From positions 1 to 45,532 of the forward strand of contig CAZLMW010000059.1 of assembly GCA_964560875.1 (NCBI GenBank): 45,532 nucleotides of DNA, given 5' to 3'. Of the stretch, positions 36,451 through 45,356 are shown piece by piece; the stretch's first letter is position 1, and each line of letters opens with the position of its first letter. The notes beneath the pieces were generated by a model. It did not search any database, was not told where the DNA came from, and saw only the letters and a program-made list of their open reading frames with translations. Made by a program: the position numbers and the translations under genes. The stretch is from CAZLMW01 sp964560875. GTDB taxonomy: Bacteria; Myxococcota_A; UBA9042.

Positions 36451-37752
36451 ATGACTGAACGCAGCACCGAGCCGAGCTTGCTTACCCGGCGCGAGGTCCT
36501 CGTCAAGACCGGGGCTGCTGTCACCTGGATCATGGCGTCCGCCTGTTCGAGTCCGGAAGATTCCGACGGGTCCACCAAGGCCGAAAACGACGCTAAAAAC
36601 AGCGATGGGGAGGCGCCGCTCGATTCGTCAACCTCCGGAAATGACAGGGGTGCAGCTGCTGATGCCGGCGGCCACACCGATGGCGGATCCAAGTCCGTCG
36701 ATGCTCAGAACGCGACGGACGCCGGCGGTCACACCGATAGCGGGTCCAAATCCGTTGATGCGCTGGACGCGACGGACGTCTCTGTCACGGACGTCTCTGT
36801 CACGGACGTCTCCGGCGCAGACGATGCAGCCACCCTGGACGCGAGCACGGGCGTAGACGCGTCGACGAAAACGGATGTGACCACCGGTGCCGACGCTGGA
36901 CTCGCCGCCGACACGAACACTGCTGGGGACGTGTCGACCAAAACCGACACCGGGAGCGCCGTAGATAGTGGTGCGAGCTCCGCAACGGACGCCACATCCG
37001 TCGCTGACGCCGGTTCGGCCGACGCGCTTGGCACACCCGATGCCGTCACCGCCACAGACGCCGGCCCGCAGCTTCCCAACTGGGCCAACGGTGGCACCAA
37101 GTCGATCAAAGGCACCTACCCCAACCCGTTCACCAAACCGGCGACCGCTCCGTGCGAACTCACATGCCAGCAGGCGCTCGGCCCGTGTTTTGTCGAGACC
37201 GTGCAGCGCACCGATGTAACCGAGGGGGAGGCCGGCCTGCCGATGGTCCTGCGCCTGCGCATCGTGGACAAAGCCTGCAAGCCGATCCCAGGCGCCATCG
37301 TCGACATCTGGCATACCGATCGGCACGGCGTCTACAGCGGCAAGACGCCCGACGCGATGTGCAACAACAACGATCCCAAGTACGTGAAGGTGCAAAGGAT
37401 GCGCGGCTGGCAGAAGGCGGACGCCAACGGCGTGGTGACCTTTCACACGATCTACCCGAGCTGGTACCCGGGGCGCGCGATCCACATCCACTTCACCATC
37501 GAGATCGGCAAGAAAGAGGTGGTGACGTCGCAGCTCTATTTCGACGACGCGACATCCGAGCAGCTCTTCAAGAACCACGTTGACTACAAGCATCGGCCGA
37601 ACATGGACACGAGCAACGCGGCCGACGGAATGACGGGCAAGGCGCTGGCCAAGCTGCAGGTCAATACGCAGCTGCATGCCGACGGTGTCATGCTCGGCCA
37701 CAAGACCATCGTCGTGCGCAGCAACCTCGCCGATCCGCTGTGTTGGGGTTGA
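36451..37752 (+). CDS. exported intradiol ring-cleavage dioxygenase lipoprotein
   Basis: A 433-residue protein. The start has TRREVLVKTGAAV (twin Arg 13-14) and a lipobox IMASAC (Cys32), so export probably uses Tat with lipid anchoring. A 170-residue Asp/Ala/Thr/Ser linker follows with internal repeats. The C-terminal domain (about 250-433) keeps the four iron ligands of protocatechuate/catechol intradiol enzymes: Tyr295 (HGVYSG), Tyr339 (SWYPGR), His345 and His347 (IHIHFTI). Such enzymes open catechol rings between the two hydroxyls using Fe(III). A surface-attached form suggests acting on external aromatics (inference). No other catechol-pathway genes are nearby. Start ATG 36451 fits a short signal n-region; ATG 36403, with AGGAG nine bases upstream, is the alternative. 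Confidence 0.85.
   Translation: MTERSTEPSLLTRREVLVKTGAAVTWIMASACSSPEDSDGSTKAENDAKNSDGEAPLDSSTSGNDRGAAADAGGHTDGGSKSVDAQNATDAGGHTDSGSKSVDALDATDVSVTDVSVTDVSGADDAATLDASTGVDASTKTDVTTGADAGLAADTNTAGDVSTKTDTGSAVDSGASSATDATSVADAGSADALGTPDAVTATDAGPQLPNWANGGTKSIKGTYPNPFTKPATAPCELTCQQALGPCFVETVQRTDVTEGEAGLPMVLRLRIVDKACKPIPGAIVDIWHTDRHGVYSGKTPDAMCNNNDPKYVKVQRMRGWQKADANGVVTFHTIYPSWYPGRAIHIHFTIEIGKKEVVTSQLYFDDATSEQLFKNHVDYKHRPNMDTSNAADGMTGKALAKLQVNTQLHADGVMLGHKTIVVRSNLADPLCWG
36664..36777 (+). repeat. 57-bp direct repeat encoding part of the dioxygenase linker
   Basis: Two adjacent 57-base units (36664-36720 and 36721-36777) encode near-identical 19-residue segments (AGGHTDGGSKSVDAQNATD and AGGHTDSGSKSVDALDATD). 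A shorter repeat of TDVSV follows at about 36775-36806. Units differ at a minority of bases. Confidence 0.85.
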
Positions 37753-37896
37753 TTGGGCGGAAGGGGGCTGAGCCTGTAAAGCCCGCTTAGCGACCGTAAA
37801 GGCAGCTCGCCAAAAACCGCGACCGAAGTCACCGCTCACCGCTCAAACGTTGATAGATGCCCTTGCGTGCCCACCTTTGCAGCGCGGAGGACGAGC

Positions 37897-39195
37897 ATGC
37901 ATGAACGATTGTCTGTTTTGGTGAGGAACCTGGGTTTGGCGGTGCTGTGCGCGGCGATTGTGCCCGTGACGCCCGTATTTGCAGCGGAGGGCCCGACGGT
38001 CAGTGTCGGCGGTCAATATCGGCCGCGAGGAATCGTGGACTCGGGGCGTGATTTCAAGGAAAGCGACACGCTGCAGCGCGAGTACATGTCGCAGCGAACG
38101 CGGCTGAACGTCGACATCAAGGGCGGCGAAAAGCTCAACGGGGCGAAGTTTCGGCTGATGCTGCAAGACGTGCGTATCTGGGGTGAAGAGCTCAGCCCGG
38201 TGCACGACAAGAGCGCGGCTGGACTCGATGTGCAGGAGGCCTACGCGATCTTGCCGCTCGCGGGCGGCTTGAACCTGAAGATGGGTCGTCAGGAGATCAT
38301 CTTCGACAACCACCGGATCATCGGAAATATCGGCTGGCTGCAGCGCGCACAGAGCTTTGATGCCGCGCGCTTGTTCTGGAAAAACAGCGATCTCCGGATC
38401 GATGGATTCTGGGCCCAGGTAGTTGAACGCGACTCGCATGACGCCGAAGGGACGGTGCCTCCCGGCCGCAAGGGCGACTACTGGCTGGCCGGTCTCCACG
38501 GGCACTATTCGATCAGCAAAAAGGCGGCGGCCGAGGGCAAAAAAGCCAAGGAGACCAGCGGCGTCTCGCTGGCCTACTACCTGCGCAACAACGACGCGAC
38601 CAAGGAAGTTCGGCACACCCTTGGCGGTATCTACAAGATCAAGACCGGCGGCCTGAAGGCGACCGCTGAGGCCTACATGCAGTTTGGTGACCTCAACGGC
38701 GAGTCGATCGCGGCACAGCTCGGCGCCTTGCACCTCGGCTATACGCTCGACGTGGCGGTCAAGCCCAGCCTGACGGTCTTTGCCGAGTATCTTTCGGGCG
38801 ACGGGACCGCGCAGAGCACGTTCGACACGCTCCACGCGACCAACCACAAGTTCTACGGCGAGATGGACTTCTTCCTCGCGATCGCCAAGCACACCGGAAC
38901 CCTCGGCCTGATGGACGCTGGCCTGAAGCTGGCCGCCGGAAAGGTCGGACCGCTGAAGCTGCTTGCCACCGCGCACAACTTCCAAGCCGTCAAAGAAGAC
39001 GCCGATGGCAACAAGGACTTCGGCAACGAACTTGACCTCAAGATGATCTGGCCGGTGCGCAAAGGGTTGGCCGTGCGCGCGCTGTGGGCGTTGTTCGTGC
39101 CGGGCAAGGCGATGGGCAAGCTCAAGGGCTTCGCCAAGGACGCCGATCTCGCCACCGAGCAGTTCGGCTACCTGACGATCGACGCCAAATTCTAA
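37897..39195 (+). CDS. alginate-export-type outer-membrane porin
   Basis: A 432-residue beta-barrel candidate: signal peptide (about 29 residues ending VFAAEG-like, VTPVFAAEG), then alternating strands with turns, e.g. SVGGQYRPRGIVD, RTRLNVDIKGGEKLNGAKFRLML, LKMGRQEIIFDNHRIIGNIGW, SVSLAYYL-type and a C-terminal aromatic F (LTIDAKF) typical for outer-membrane proteins. The RxE-type and GRQEI segments are features of the alginate_exp family. Cargo in this organism is unknown. GGAGG six bases before the ATG at 37897 sets the start. It lies 144 bp downstream of the dioxygenase on the same strand. Confidence 0.85.
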   Translation: MHERLSVLVRNLGLAVLCAAIVPVTPVFAAEGPTVSVGGQYRPRGIVDSGRDFKESDTLQREYMSQRTRLNVDIKGGEKLNGAKFRLMLQDVRIWGEELSPVHDKSAAGLDVQEAYAILPLAGGLNLKMGRQEIIFDNHRIIGNIGWLQRAQSFDAARLFWKNSDLRIDGFWAQVVERDSHDAEGTVPPGRKGDYWLAGLHGHYSISKKAAAEGKKAKETSGVSLAYYLRNNDATKEVRHTLGGIYKIKTGGLKATAEAYMQFGDLNGESIAAQLGALHLGYTLDVAVKPSLTVFAEYLSGDGTAQSTFDTLHATNHKFYGEMDFFLAIAKHTGTLGLMDAGLKLAAGKVGPLKLLATAHNFQAVKEDADGNKDFGNELDLKMIWPVRKGLAVRALWALFVPGKAMGKLKGFAKDADLATEQFGYLTIDAKF

Positions 39196-39210
39196 CCAAC
39201 AAAGCGCTTC

Positions 39211-39228
39211 AACCGGTTCACGCCGGTT
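39211..39228 (+). terminator. possible weak terminator after the porin gene
   Basis: AACCGG, loop TTCACG, CCGGTT form a 6-bp stem 16 bases after the stop, followed by only a short T stretch. Weak. Confidence 0.35.
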
Positions 39229-39283
39229 TCGCGGCCACCGGGTCCCAAGGGCTCGGCGGTCGTGGTTTTTGGCGGAGTCCACC

Positions 39284-39451
39284 ATGTTCAAGCAAACGAC
39301 CCTTGGCATCACCGTCGCCCTGTCGCTCACCGCCCTCGTCGTGGCAGGCTGCATCGGCATCGAGGCGCTGAACAGCTCGGACACAGACGCTTCCATCCGT
39401 TTGCGCTGCAACCGCAGGGGCGCGAGGCTGCGGGCATGGCCGAACAGATAA
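39284..39451 (+). CDS. tiny lipoprotein (55 residues)
   Basis: GGAG six bases before the ATG, then FKQTTLGITVALSLTALVVAGC, a complete lipoprotein signal with lipobox VAGC (Cys23). Only 32 residues follow (IGIEALNSSDTDAS then an Arg-rich end). The 3' end overlaps the helicase start by 16 bp. Either a genuine small lipoprotein or the remnant of a longer one cut by a frame change. Confidence 0.5.
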   Translation: MFKQTTLGITVALSLTALVVAGCIGIEALNSSDTDASIRLRCNRRGARLRAWPNR

Positions 39452-41976
39452 CGCCGCTTGGCGAGCGAATCGCGCCCGATGAGACGATCGCGCCTGATGA
39501 CGCCTTGCTCCACTTCCTCGAGTGGGTCGACGACACGGGAATTCAGCTGTATCCGGCGCAGGAAGAAGCGATCCTCGAGGTCATGGCCGGCAAACATGTC
39601 GTGCTGGCCACGCCCACCGGGTCGGGAAAGTCCCTCGTCGCATTGGCGCAGCATTTTCTCGCGCTCAGCCTCGGCGAACGATCGTTTTACACCTCGCCCA
39701 TCAAGGCGCTCGTGAGCGAAAAGTTCTTCGCGTTGTGCGCCGCCCTGGGCGCTGAAAACGTGGGCATGTTGACCGGCGACGCTTCGATCAACCGCGACGC
39801 ACCCGTCGTCTGCTGCACGGCCGAGATCCTCGCCAATATGGCCCTTCGACAAGGCGCTGACGCCGACGTCCAGCACGTGGTCATGGACGAGTTTCACTAC
39901 TACGGCGACCGCGACCGGGGCATGGCATGGCAAGTGCCGCTGCTGGTTTTGCCCGACGCTGTCTTCTTGTTGATGAGCGCTACCCTCGGCGACACCACCG
40001 CTATCGTCCGCAAGCTCGAAGACACAACAGGCCGCGAGGTGGTCGAGGTCCGGTCCGATCAACGACCCGTTCCTCTGGACTATCACTACAGCGAAGATCC
40101 GATCCATTCGGCCGTCGACGAGCTGATCCGGAAGGGCCGTGCGCCGATCTACCTGGTCAACAGCACACAGCGAGAAGCAGCTGAGCAGGCGCAAAACCTC
40201 ATGAGCCACAAGCTCGTCGACAAGGAGCACCGGCAGGCGATCTCAGCGGCGATCGGGCGGTTCGCGTTCGACAGCGCGTACGGAAAAGTCGTCGAAAAGA
40301 CGCTCCGGCACGGCATCGGCATCCATCACGCGGGCCTCTTGCCGAAGTATCGCTTGCTCGTCGAGCGCCTGGCGCAGGCCGGCCTCCTGCGGGTGATCTG
40401 CGGGACGGATACCCTCGGCGTGGGCATCAACGTGCCGATCCGCAGCGTCCTGCTCACCAAGCTCTGCAAGTACGACGGCGAGAAGGTGCGGATCCTGTCG
40501 GTGCGCGAGTTCAAGCAGATCAGCGGCCGCGCCGGTCGCAAGGGCTTTGATGTCCACGGCTTCGTTGTCGTGCAGGCGCCCGAGCACGTGATCGAGAATC
40601 GGCGCCTGGCGGCGAAGGCGTCGTCCGCCAACAAGAAGAAGTTCGTGCGCCGCAAGCCGCCCAAGTGGGGCTTTGTGCCGTGGGATCGCAAGACGTTCGA
40701 CAAGCTGGTGACGGGCCAATCCGAGCCGCTGACGTCGGTGTTTCGCATCAATCACGGAACGCTGATGACCATGTTGCACCACGACGACGGACCATCGAGC
40801 GGTCTGCGCGCGCTGGTCGAACTCATCGGCCGCAGCCACGAAAGACCGGCGGTGCAAAGGCGGCTTCGGTCCACGGTCGCGGAGCTCTTTCGGTCCCTGC
40901 GCGCGGCCGGCGTCGTTCGTGTTCAGCGCCGATCCAACGAACGCGGCAGTGAGGTCCTGCTAGCCGAGTCCCTGCAGCACAACTTCTCGCTGCATCACAG
41001 CTTGTCGCTGTATCTCGTCGAGGCGCTCGATTTGCTCGACACCGAAGGCGAAGAACGTGCCCTGGACGTCGTCCTGCTTGTCGAAGCGATCCTCGAGAAC
41101 CCCCGCGTCGTGCTCGCAGCTCAGGTACGCCGCGACAAAGGCGAGTTGATCGCGAAATGGAAAGCAGAAGGCGTGGAGTACGACGAGCGGATGCAGCGGC
41201 TCGAGGGCGTTACCTGGCCCAAGCCCAAGAGCGAATGGATCTACCAGACGTTCAACATGTTCGCGGAGTTACACCCGTGGGTCGGCCACGACAACATCCG
41301 CCCCAAGGCCATCGCCCACGAGCTTCTGCAGCGCTTCTGTTCATTCGACGACTACGTGCGCGACCTCGGCGTGCAGCGTGCCGAAGGCGTCTTGCTCCGC
41401 TATTTCAGCCAAGTCTACAAGACGCTGGTCCAAAACGTGCCGGACAGTCACAAGGACGACGCTGTCATCGACGTGACCGCCACGTTGCGAGCCATGTTGG
41501 GGCGCGTCGACAGTTCGCTGGTCACCGAGTGGGAGCGCATGTTGGACGGCGGCCAGCCCGAGCCCGAGCAGCCCGAGCAGCCGGTCCGAATCGACCTGGC
41601 TCGCGACATGCGAAGCCTCCGAGCACGCCTTCGGGCAGAGATTCACGCCCTGTCCCGAGCCCTGGCCCGCGGCGATTGGAAGGAGGCGGCGGCGAGCGTG
41701 CGCCAGGACGGTGATCACGGCTGGAGCCCCGAGCAGTTCGAGGCTGGTATCGCAGACTTCACCGACCTCTTTGGACCGCCTGTGTTCGACCATCGCGCAC
41801 GGCTGTCCGACAAGCTGGCTATCCATGCCGACGGGCCCCGGCGATGGTCCGTTACCCAGGTCCTGGTCGATGAAGAAGGTGTCAGCGACCACGCGATTCA
41901 TGCCGAAGTTGACCTTGGTGCCGACGCGGCGGACCCGTCCGGCCCGCTGCTCACGATGCTGAGACTGGGCGCCTGA
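39436..41976 (+). CDS. Ski2-like DEAD/DEAH-box helicase with DUF3516
   Basis: An 846-residue helicase. Motif I TPTGSGKS (59-66), Ia SPIKALVSEK, motif II DEFH (151-154), motif III SAT (181-183), the second domain with GIGIHHAGLLPKYR, CGTDTLGVGINVP and motif VI QISGRAGRKG are all present, placing it in the Ski2-like group. A long C-terminal region (about 440-846) matches the DUF3516 type found in Actinobacteria and some deltaproteobacterial lines, containing TFNMFAELHPWVG. Likely an RNA helicase or RNP remodeller; no exonuclease partner is adjacent. Start ATG 39436, within GAGG-like sequence; longer upstream frame was excluded as non-coding. Confidence 0.9.
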   Translation: MAEQITPLGERIAPDETIAPDDALLHFLEWVDDTGIQLYPAQEEAILEVMAGKHVVLATPTGSGKSLVALAQHFLALSLGERSFYTSPIKALVSEKFFALCAALGAENVGMLTGDASINRDAPVVCCTAEILANMALRQGADADVQHVVMDEFHYYGDRDRGMAWQVPLLVLPDAVFLLMSATLGDTTAIVRKLEDTTGREVVEVRSDQRPVPLDYHYSEDPIHSAVDELIRKGRAPIYLVNSTQREAAEQAQNLMSHKLVDKEHRQAISAAIGRFAFDSAYGKVVEKTLRHGIGIHHAGLLPKYRLLVERLAQAGLLRVICGTDTLGVGINVPIRSVLLTKLCKYDGEKVRILSVREFKQISGRAGRKGFDVHGFVVVQAPEHVIENRRLAAKASSANKKKFVRRKPPKWGFVPWDRKTFDKLVTGQSEPLTSVFRINHGTLMTMLHHDDGPSSGLRALVELIGRSHERPAVQRRLRSTVAELFRSLRAAGVVRVQRRSNERGSEVLLAESLQHNFSLHHSLSLYLVEALDLLDTEGEERALDVVLLVEAILENPRVVLAAQVRRDKGELIAKWKAEGVEYDERMQRLEGVTWPKPKSEWIYQTFNMFAELHPWVGHDNIRPKAIAHELLQRFCSFDDYVRDLGVQRAEGVLLRYFSQVYKTLVQNVPDSHKDDAVIDVTATLRAMLGRVDSSLVTEWERMLDGGQPEPEQPEQPVRIDLARDMRSLRARLRAEIHALSRALARGDWKEAAASVRQDGDHGWSPEQFEAGIADFTDLFGPPVFDHRARLSDKLAIHADGPRRWSVTQVLVDEEGVSDHAIHAEVDLGADAADPSGPLLTMLRLGA

Positions 41977-42148
41977 GCCGAGTCATCATCGCTGGCGTCG
42001 GGAATCGACAACCGGCGCGCCTTCGCTCCATGCCTGGGCCGGACAACCCGCTTCGGTCGAGGCGTCGATCAGCCGCTCAATACCAACGACAGTCGGCTGG
42101 TAGTCGATGTGGCGCGCCGCAATCGGCTGAGCGCGGGCCGGGTGACGG

Positions 42149-44422
42149 CTACAGGCCGTGGTCGGTCTCGTAGTTGATCTCGATCTCGTCGCCCGGATCG
42201 AGCACGACCGGGAAGAACACGGCGTCGTTGTACACTTGGCACAGCCCGTCGATGCACGTCAGGCCCCTGGTGCAGTCGCGGTTGGCGTTGCACTTGGTGT
42301 TCTTGCCGACCAGGTCCGCCTTGCCCGCGCGGCAGTCCGGCGACGGTCGGATGCAGAACGAGTCGGGGTTGTTCGGGTCGCAGCCGTCGTTGTACGGCAG
42401 GATGGTGGGCTGGCCACCGCGCTTGCGGGTCACCTTGATGATCGGCTTGCCCTTGGCGTCGTTGTACGGCGGCTGCGGCAAGCAGATCTTGGTGACGCGC
42501 TTGAGGATCGTGTCGGCGATGCCGGTCAACGCCGGGCCAAAATCGGAGCCCTCGCACACGTTGTAGAACGAGCCGTTGTCGCGGAACGCCTGCACGAGCT
42601 CGATGTAGCGGCTGCCGTAGTTGCTCTCGCCGCGCCCACCGGCGCACACGTACGGCGCCTGACCCGGGCCCTGGTCCTTGAGCTGGCTGCGGTAGAAGTT
42701 GACCCGGTCGCGGTGGATCTGACGCTCGCTGATGTTCAGCGCCTTGCCGTTGCTGTCTTTGCGCGCCACGTCGCCGGTGATGGCCGCGACAATCACCTGC
42801 GCGGGGTCGGCCTTGAGCGACTTGAACATCGTCACGAACTCGTCAACCGGCGCGAATCGTTTGTCCTTCTTGGTGTAGGTCTCAAGATATTCAAACGCCT
42901 TCTGCATGCACGCGGCGCGCTCCTTGCTGTCCGACCGGCAGTGTCGTGGACACAGGCCCCAGTCCGACTTGACCATCTTCTCGATGTCCGCCTTGGATTT
43001 CGTGAGCGCATCGGCCGCGCAGACGGTATCGCACACCGACTTGCAGCCCTTTGGGCACTTCAACAGGCCCTTGGATGTCTTGGCGGTCGAGCCGGGCTTG
43101 CAGTCCGACGGGCACCACACATCTTTGCCCACGAGTTCGGCCTTCTGCCGCTTGAACTCGCAGTTGCCTTCGTTGAGCGCCACGTTGCCGCCGAGCGCGT
43201 CGCCGTAGATCTGGCAGTGCTCCCAGACCTCTTTGGTGATCGTCTTCTTGTCGAGCGGGTTGAGGCCGATCTTCATCGAGCAGTCATCGTCGTCGGAGAT
43301 GAAGACCAGGATCAGGTAAGCGCCGTCGCGAACCAGCGACTTGGGCTGGCAGTTCTTCTTGTCCTTGAGCGGCTCACACAGCTCCTTGCGTTCCTTCTCG
43401 CACTTGCTCTTGTTGTAGTCGGTCTTGCACCAGGCCTGGTTGCCCACGCAGCAGCGCCGAAGGTGCTTGACGCACGCGTCGTAGTCGCAGTTGGGGCCCT
43501 TGGGATCGAGCGCGACCCACGCCGAGCGGAAGCCGCCTTCGAACTTGGACTCGGGAGTCTGCGCGGCGCCGACGGTCGCGTTGCACTTGAAGTACTTGTC
43601 GAGGTCGGCCTGCTTGACGATGGAGGGCAGCTTGTCGGCGGACGGGCAGTTCGCGGTGTCGGGCGGGAACATGCAGCCGGCTTGGTCGGTGTTGTTGCCA
43701 CCGCCGGGGACCTTGCAGACTGCGCCTTTGCCGAACAGGGTCTCGCAATCTTTGTTCTTCTGGCTGGGGCTGCAGCGGCTCTGGCAGTAGGAGTTGAGCG
43801 AGCAGTTCAGGTTGGAGACGTGTGCGAACTGAGACGGCGCTTCGCAGCGCCACTTGCCCTTGGCCTTGCCCTTGCTGTCGACCTTGGGCGGCGGGACGGT
43901 GATCGTCTTGGACTTGCACATCGACGAGTCGGTCGACTTCTGAAACGTGAACTTGTGGCTGGTGTTGCAGTTGTCGACACCGGTCTGCGGGTCCACCGAG
44001 CAGTGCATACGCACGCGCTCCATGCAGTTGGGCGGGAACGCCTTGGCCGGCGTGTGCATGAAGCGGCCGATGACCTTGATCGCGGTCTTGTCGGGGGCCT
44101 GCTGGGCGGTGACGACGGCCATCTGCGCGTCGATGGCGCCGAGCGACGTCAGCTTCTTGGTGAATTGCGCAAACGCCGCGGAGAGGGCGCGCTGCTCCTG
44201 GCACATCGACGCGGACTGGTCGATCACCCAGAGGAAGTCGAGCTTCACCGGCTGGTCATAGCTGAGCCTGTCGGTCACGCGGACCTCGAAGCTGTCGAGC
44301 AAGCGGTGGACCGGATAGTCGTTGCACGACGTCAGGCTTGTCGTCGCGATGACCGCGGCCGTCAGCAACATCGGCCAGCGCACGTGGCGACCGGGCAGGC
44401 GAGTGTGGGAGCGAAGATGCAC
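42149..44422 (-). CDS. VWA-type Cys-rich lipoprotein
   Basis: A 757-residue lipoprotein (signal ending SLTSC, Cys33). A von Willebrand A-like domain starts with DFLWVIDQSASMC (MIDAS-type DxSxS, Asp68-Ser70-Ser72) and continues with MAVVTAQQ and later AYLILVFISDDDDCS. The insert is very Cys-rich (over 40 Cys), and the end has short CNANRDCTRGLTCIDGLC-type units. Related VWA lipoproteins occur widely in Myxococcota, with unknown function. Probably surface- or periplasm-anchored and disulphide-rich. The start is GTG at 44422 with AGGAG six bases upstream. The gene is isolated on the minus strand. Confidence 0.85.
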   Translation of the reverse strand: MHLRSHTRLPGRHVRWPMLLTAAVIATTSLTSCNDYPVHRLLDSFEVRVTDRLSYDQPVKLDFLWVIDQSASMCQEQRALSAAFAQFTKKLTSLGAIDAQMAVVTAQQAPDKTAIKVIGRFMHTPAKAFPPNCMERVRMHCSVDPQTGVDNCNTSHKFTFQKSTDSSMCKSKTITVPPPKVDSKGKAKGKWRCEAPSQFAHVSNLNCSLNSYCQSRCSPSQKNKDCETLFGKGAVCKVPGGGNNTDQAGCMFPPDTANCPSADKLPSIVKQADLDKYFKCNATVGAAQTPESKFEGGFRSAWVALDPKGPNCDYDACVKHLRRCCVGNQAWCKTDYNKSKCEKERKELCEPLKDKKNCQPKSLVRDGAYLILVFISDDDDCSMKIGLNPLDKKTITKEVWEHCQIYGDALGGNVALNEGNCEFKRQKAELVGKDVWCPSDCKPGSTAKTSKGLLKCPKGCKSVCDTVCAADALTKSKADIEKMVKSDWGLCPRHCRSDSKERAACMQKAFEYLETYTKKDKRFAPVDEFVTMFKSLKADPAQVIVAAITGDVARKDSNGKALNISERQIHRDRVNFYRSQLKDQGPGQAPYVCAGGRGESNYGSRYIELVQAFRDNGSFYNVCEGSDFGPALTGIADTILKRVTKICLPQPPYNDAKGKPIIKVTRKRGGQPTILPYNDGCDPNNPDSFCIRPSPDCRAGKADLVGKNTKCNANRDCTRGLTCIDGLCQVYNDAVFFPVVLDPGDEIEINYETDHGL

Positions 44423-44540
44423 GGCGGGCTCCTTGGAGAATCAGCGCGGCACTTTACCAGACCGGGGCGGCCGTCTCCACCGGCGATGGGGGCGTTGTGG
44501 CTGCTGCCCCGATCGAGAACTACCGCCGACCGACGATGCT

Positions 44541-44568
44541 TTGATGTTTATACCGCTGATGATATGAT
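44541..44568 (+). promoter_or_regulatory. predicted promoter of the VapBC operon
   Basis: TTGATG (44541-44546), a 16-base spacer and TATGAT (44563-44568), in an AT-rich island. The expected start site is about seven to eight bases after the -10, which coincides with the antitoxin ATG at 44576, suggesting a leaderless mRNA. Confidence 0.5.
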
Positions 44569-44575
44569 GCTTGGG

Positions 44576-44842
44576 ATGCGAACCACGCTTACCATCGAGG
44601 CTCACCTCTACGACGAATTGACGCGCCGCGCCCACCGCGAGGGCAAGCCCTTCAAAGCTGTGGTCAACGACGCGATCGCCCGTGGCCTCGCCGCGATGGA
44701 TGAGCGCCCTCGCCCCAGCGCACGCCCCGTCTCTCCGGCGTTCTCGATGGGCACGCCGGGTGTGCCCCTCATCAAGGCATTGGCCCTCGCGGATGAGCTG
44801 GACGATTACCGACGCGTTGGCTCGATCGGCGACGATTCATGA
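44576..44842 (+). CDS. VapB-like antitoxin (ribbon-helix-helix)
   Basis: An 88-residue protein with a short N-terminal beta-strand RTTLTIEAHLYDEL followed by RRAHREGKPFKAVVNDAIARGLAAM, the usual ribbon-helix-helix DNA-binding unit of VapB-type antitoxins. The rest (PFSMGTPGVPLIKALALADELDDY-like, acidic) should wrap the toxin. It overlaps the toxin by 4 bp (ATGA). In-frame ATGs at 44564 and 44567 are inside the predicted -10 box, so 44576 was chosen. Confidence 0.82.
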   Translation: MRTTLTIEAHLYDELTRRAHREGKPFKAVVNDAIARGLAAMDERPRPSARPVSPAFSMGTPGVPLIKALALADELDDYRRVGSIGDDS

Positions 44843-45273
44843 AGCTGGTCGACCTCAATCTGCTGCTGTATGCGGTCAACAGCGACACGCCCGAACACGG
44901 GCCCGCTCACGCCTGGTGGACCGAGACGCTTGCAGATGATGAGAGCGTCGGTCTGGCGTGGGTCGTCCTGCTCGGTTTCGTACGCATCAGCACGCACCCG
45001 CGCCTGTTTCCGTCGCCGCTCTCGGCGATGGCGGCCACAGGTGTCGTGGACGCGTGGTTGGCCCACCCCGCGACCGTTGTCGTGCAGCCAAGACGCGACC
45101 ACTGGCGCGTCGTCAAGGGCCTGCTGCACGACTGCGGCCGTGCGGGCAAGCTGACGACCGACGCGCACCTGGCGGCGTTGGCGATCGAGCACGGGGCGGA
45201 ATTGTTTACTGCCGACAACGACTTTGGACGCTTCGACAAGCTGCGTTGGCGCAATCCCCTGCGCAGCGGGTAG
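44839..45273 (+). CDS. VapC-like PIN-domain toxin
   Basis: A 144-residue PIN-domain ribonuclease candidate: LVDLNLLLYAVN (Asp5), TTDAHLAALAIEHGA (Asp108), TADNDFGRF (Asp126, Asp128). It resembles the VapC group with WVVLLGFVRIST in the centre, in which the usual mid-domain Glu is absent, so the active site may use three Asp. The antitoxin gene overlaps at its start. Toxins of this group cut RNA to stop growth when antitoxin is lost. Confidence 0.85.
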   Translation: MKLVDLNLLLYAVNSDTPEHGPAHAWWTETLADDESVGLAWVVLLGFVRISTHPRLFPSPLSAMAATGVVDAWLAHPATVVVQPRRDHWRVVKGLLHDCGRAGKLTTDAHLAALAIEHGAELFTADNDFGRFDKLRWRNPLRSG

Positions 45274-45356
45274 TGCCGAGTCCGGGGCACCGGTGGCCGT
45301 TGCGTAGCTATCGGTGCGAGGTTGCAAACTGCAGCGTTGCGCACACCCTTGCGAGC

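Noticed and set aside
37843..40230. 795-codon minus-strand frame under the porin and helicase
   Set aside because: Runs antisense to two well-supported genes with intact family motifs; its own product has no recognisable domain.
42158..44575. Long N-terminal extension of the VapB antitoxin
   Set aside because: Antisense to the VWA lipoprotein; a ribbon-helix-helix antitoxin starts with the strand that begins at 44576.
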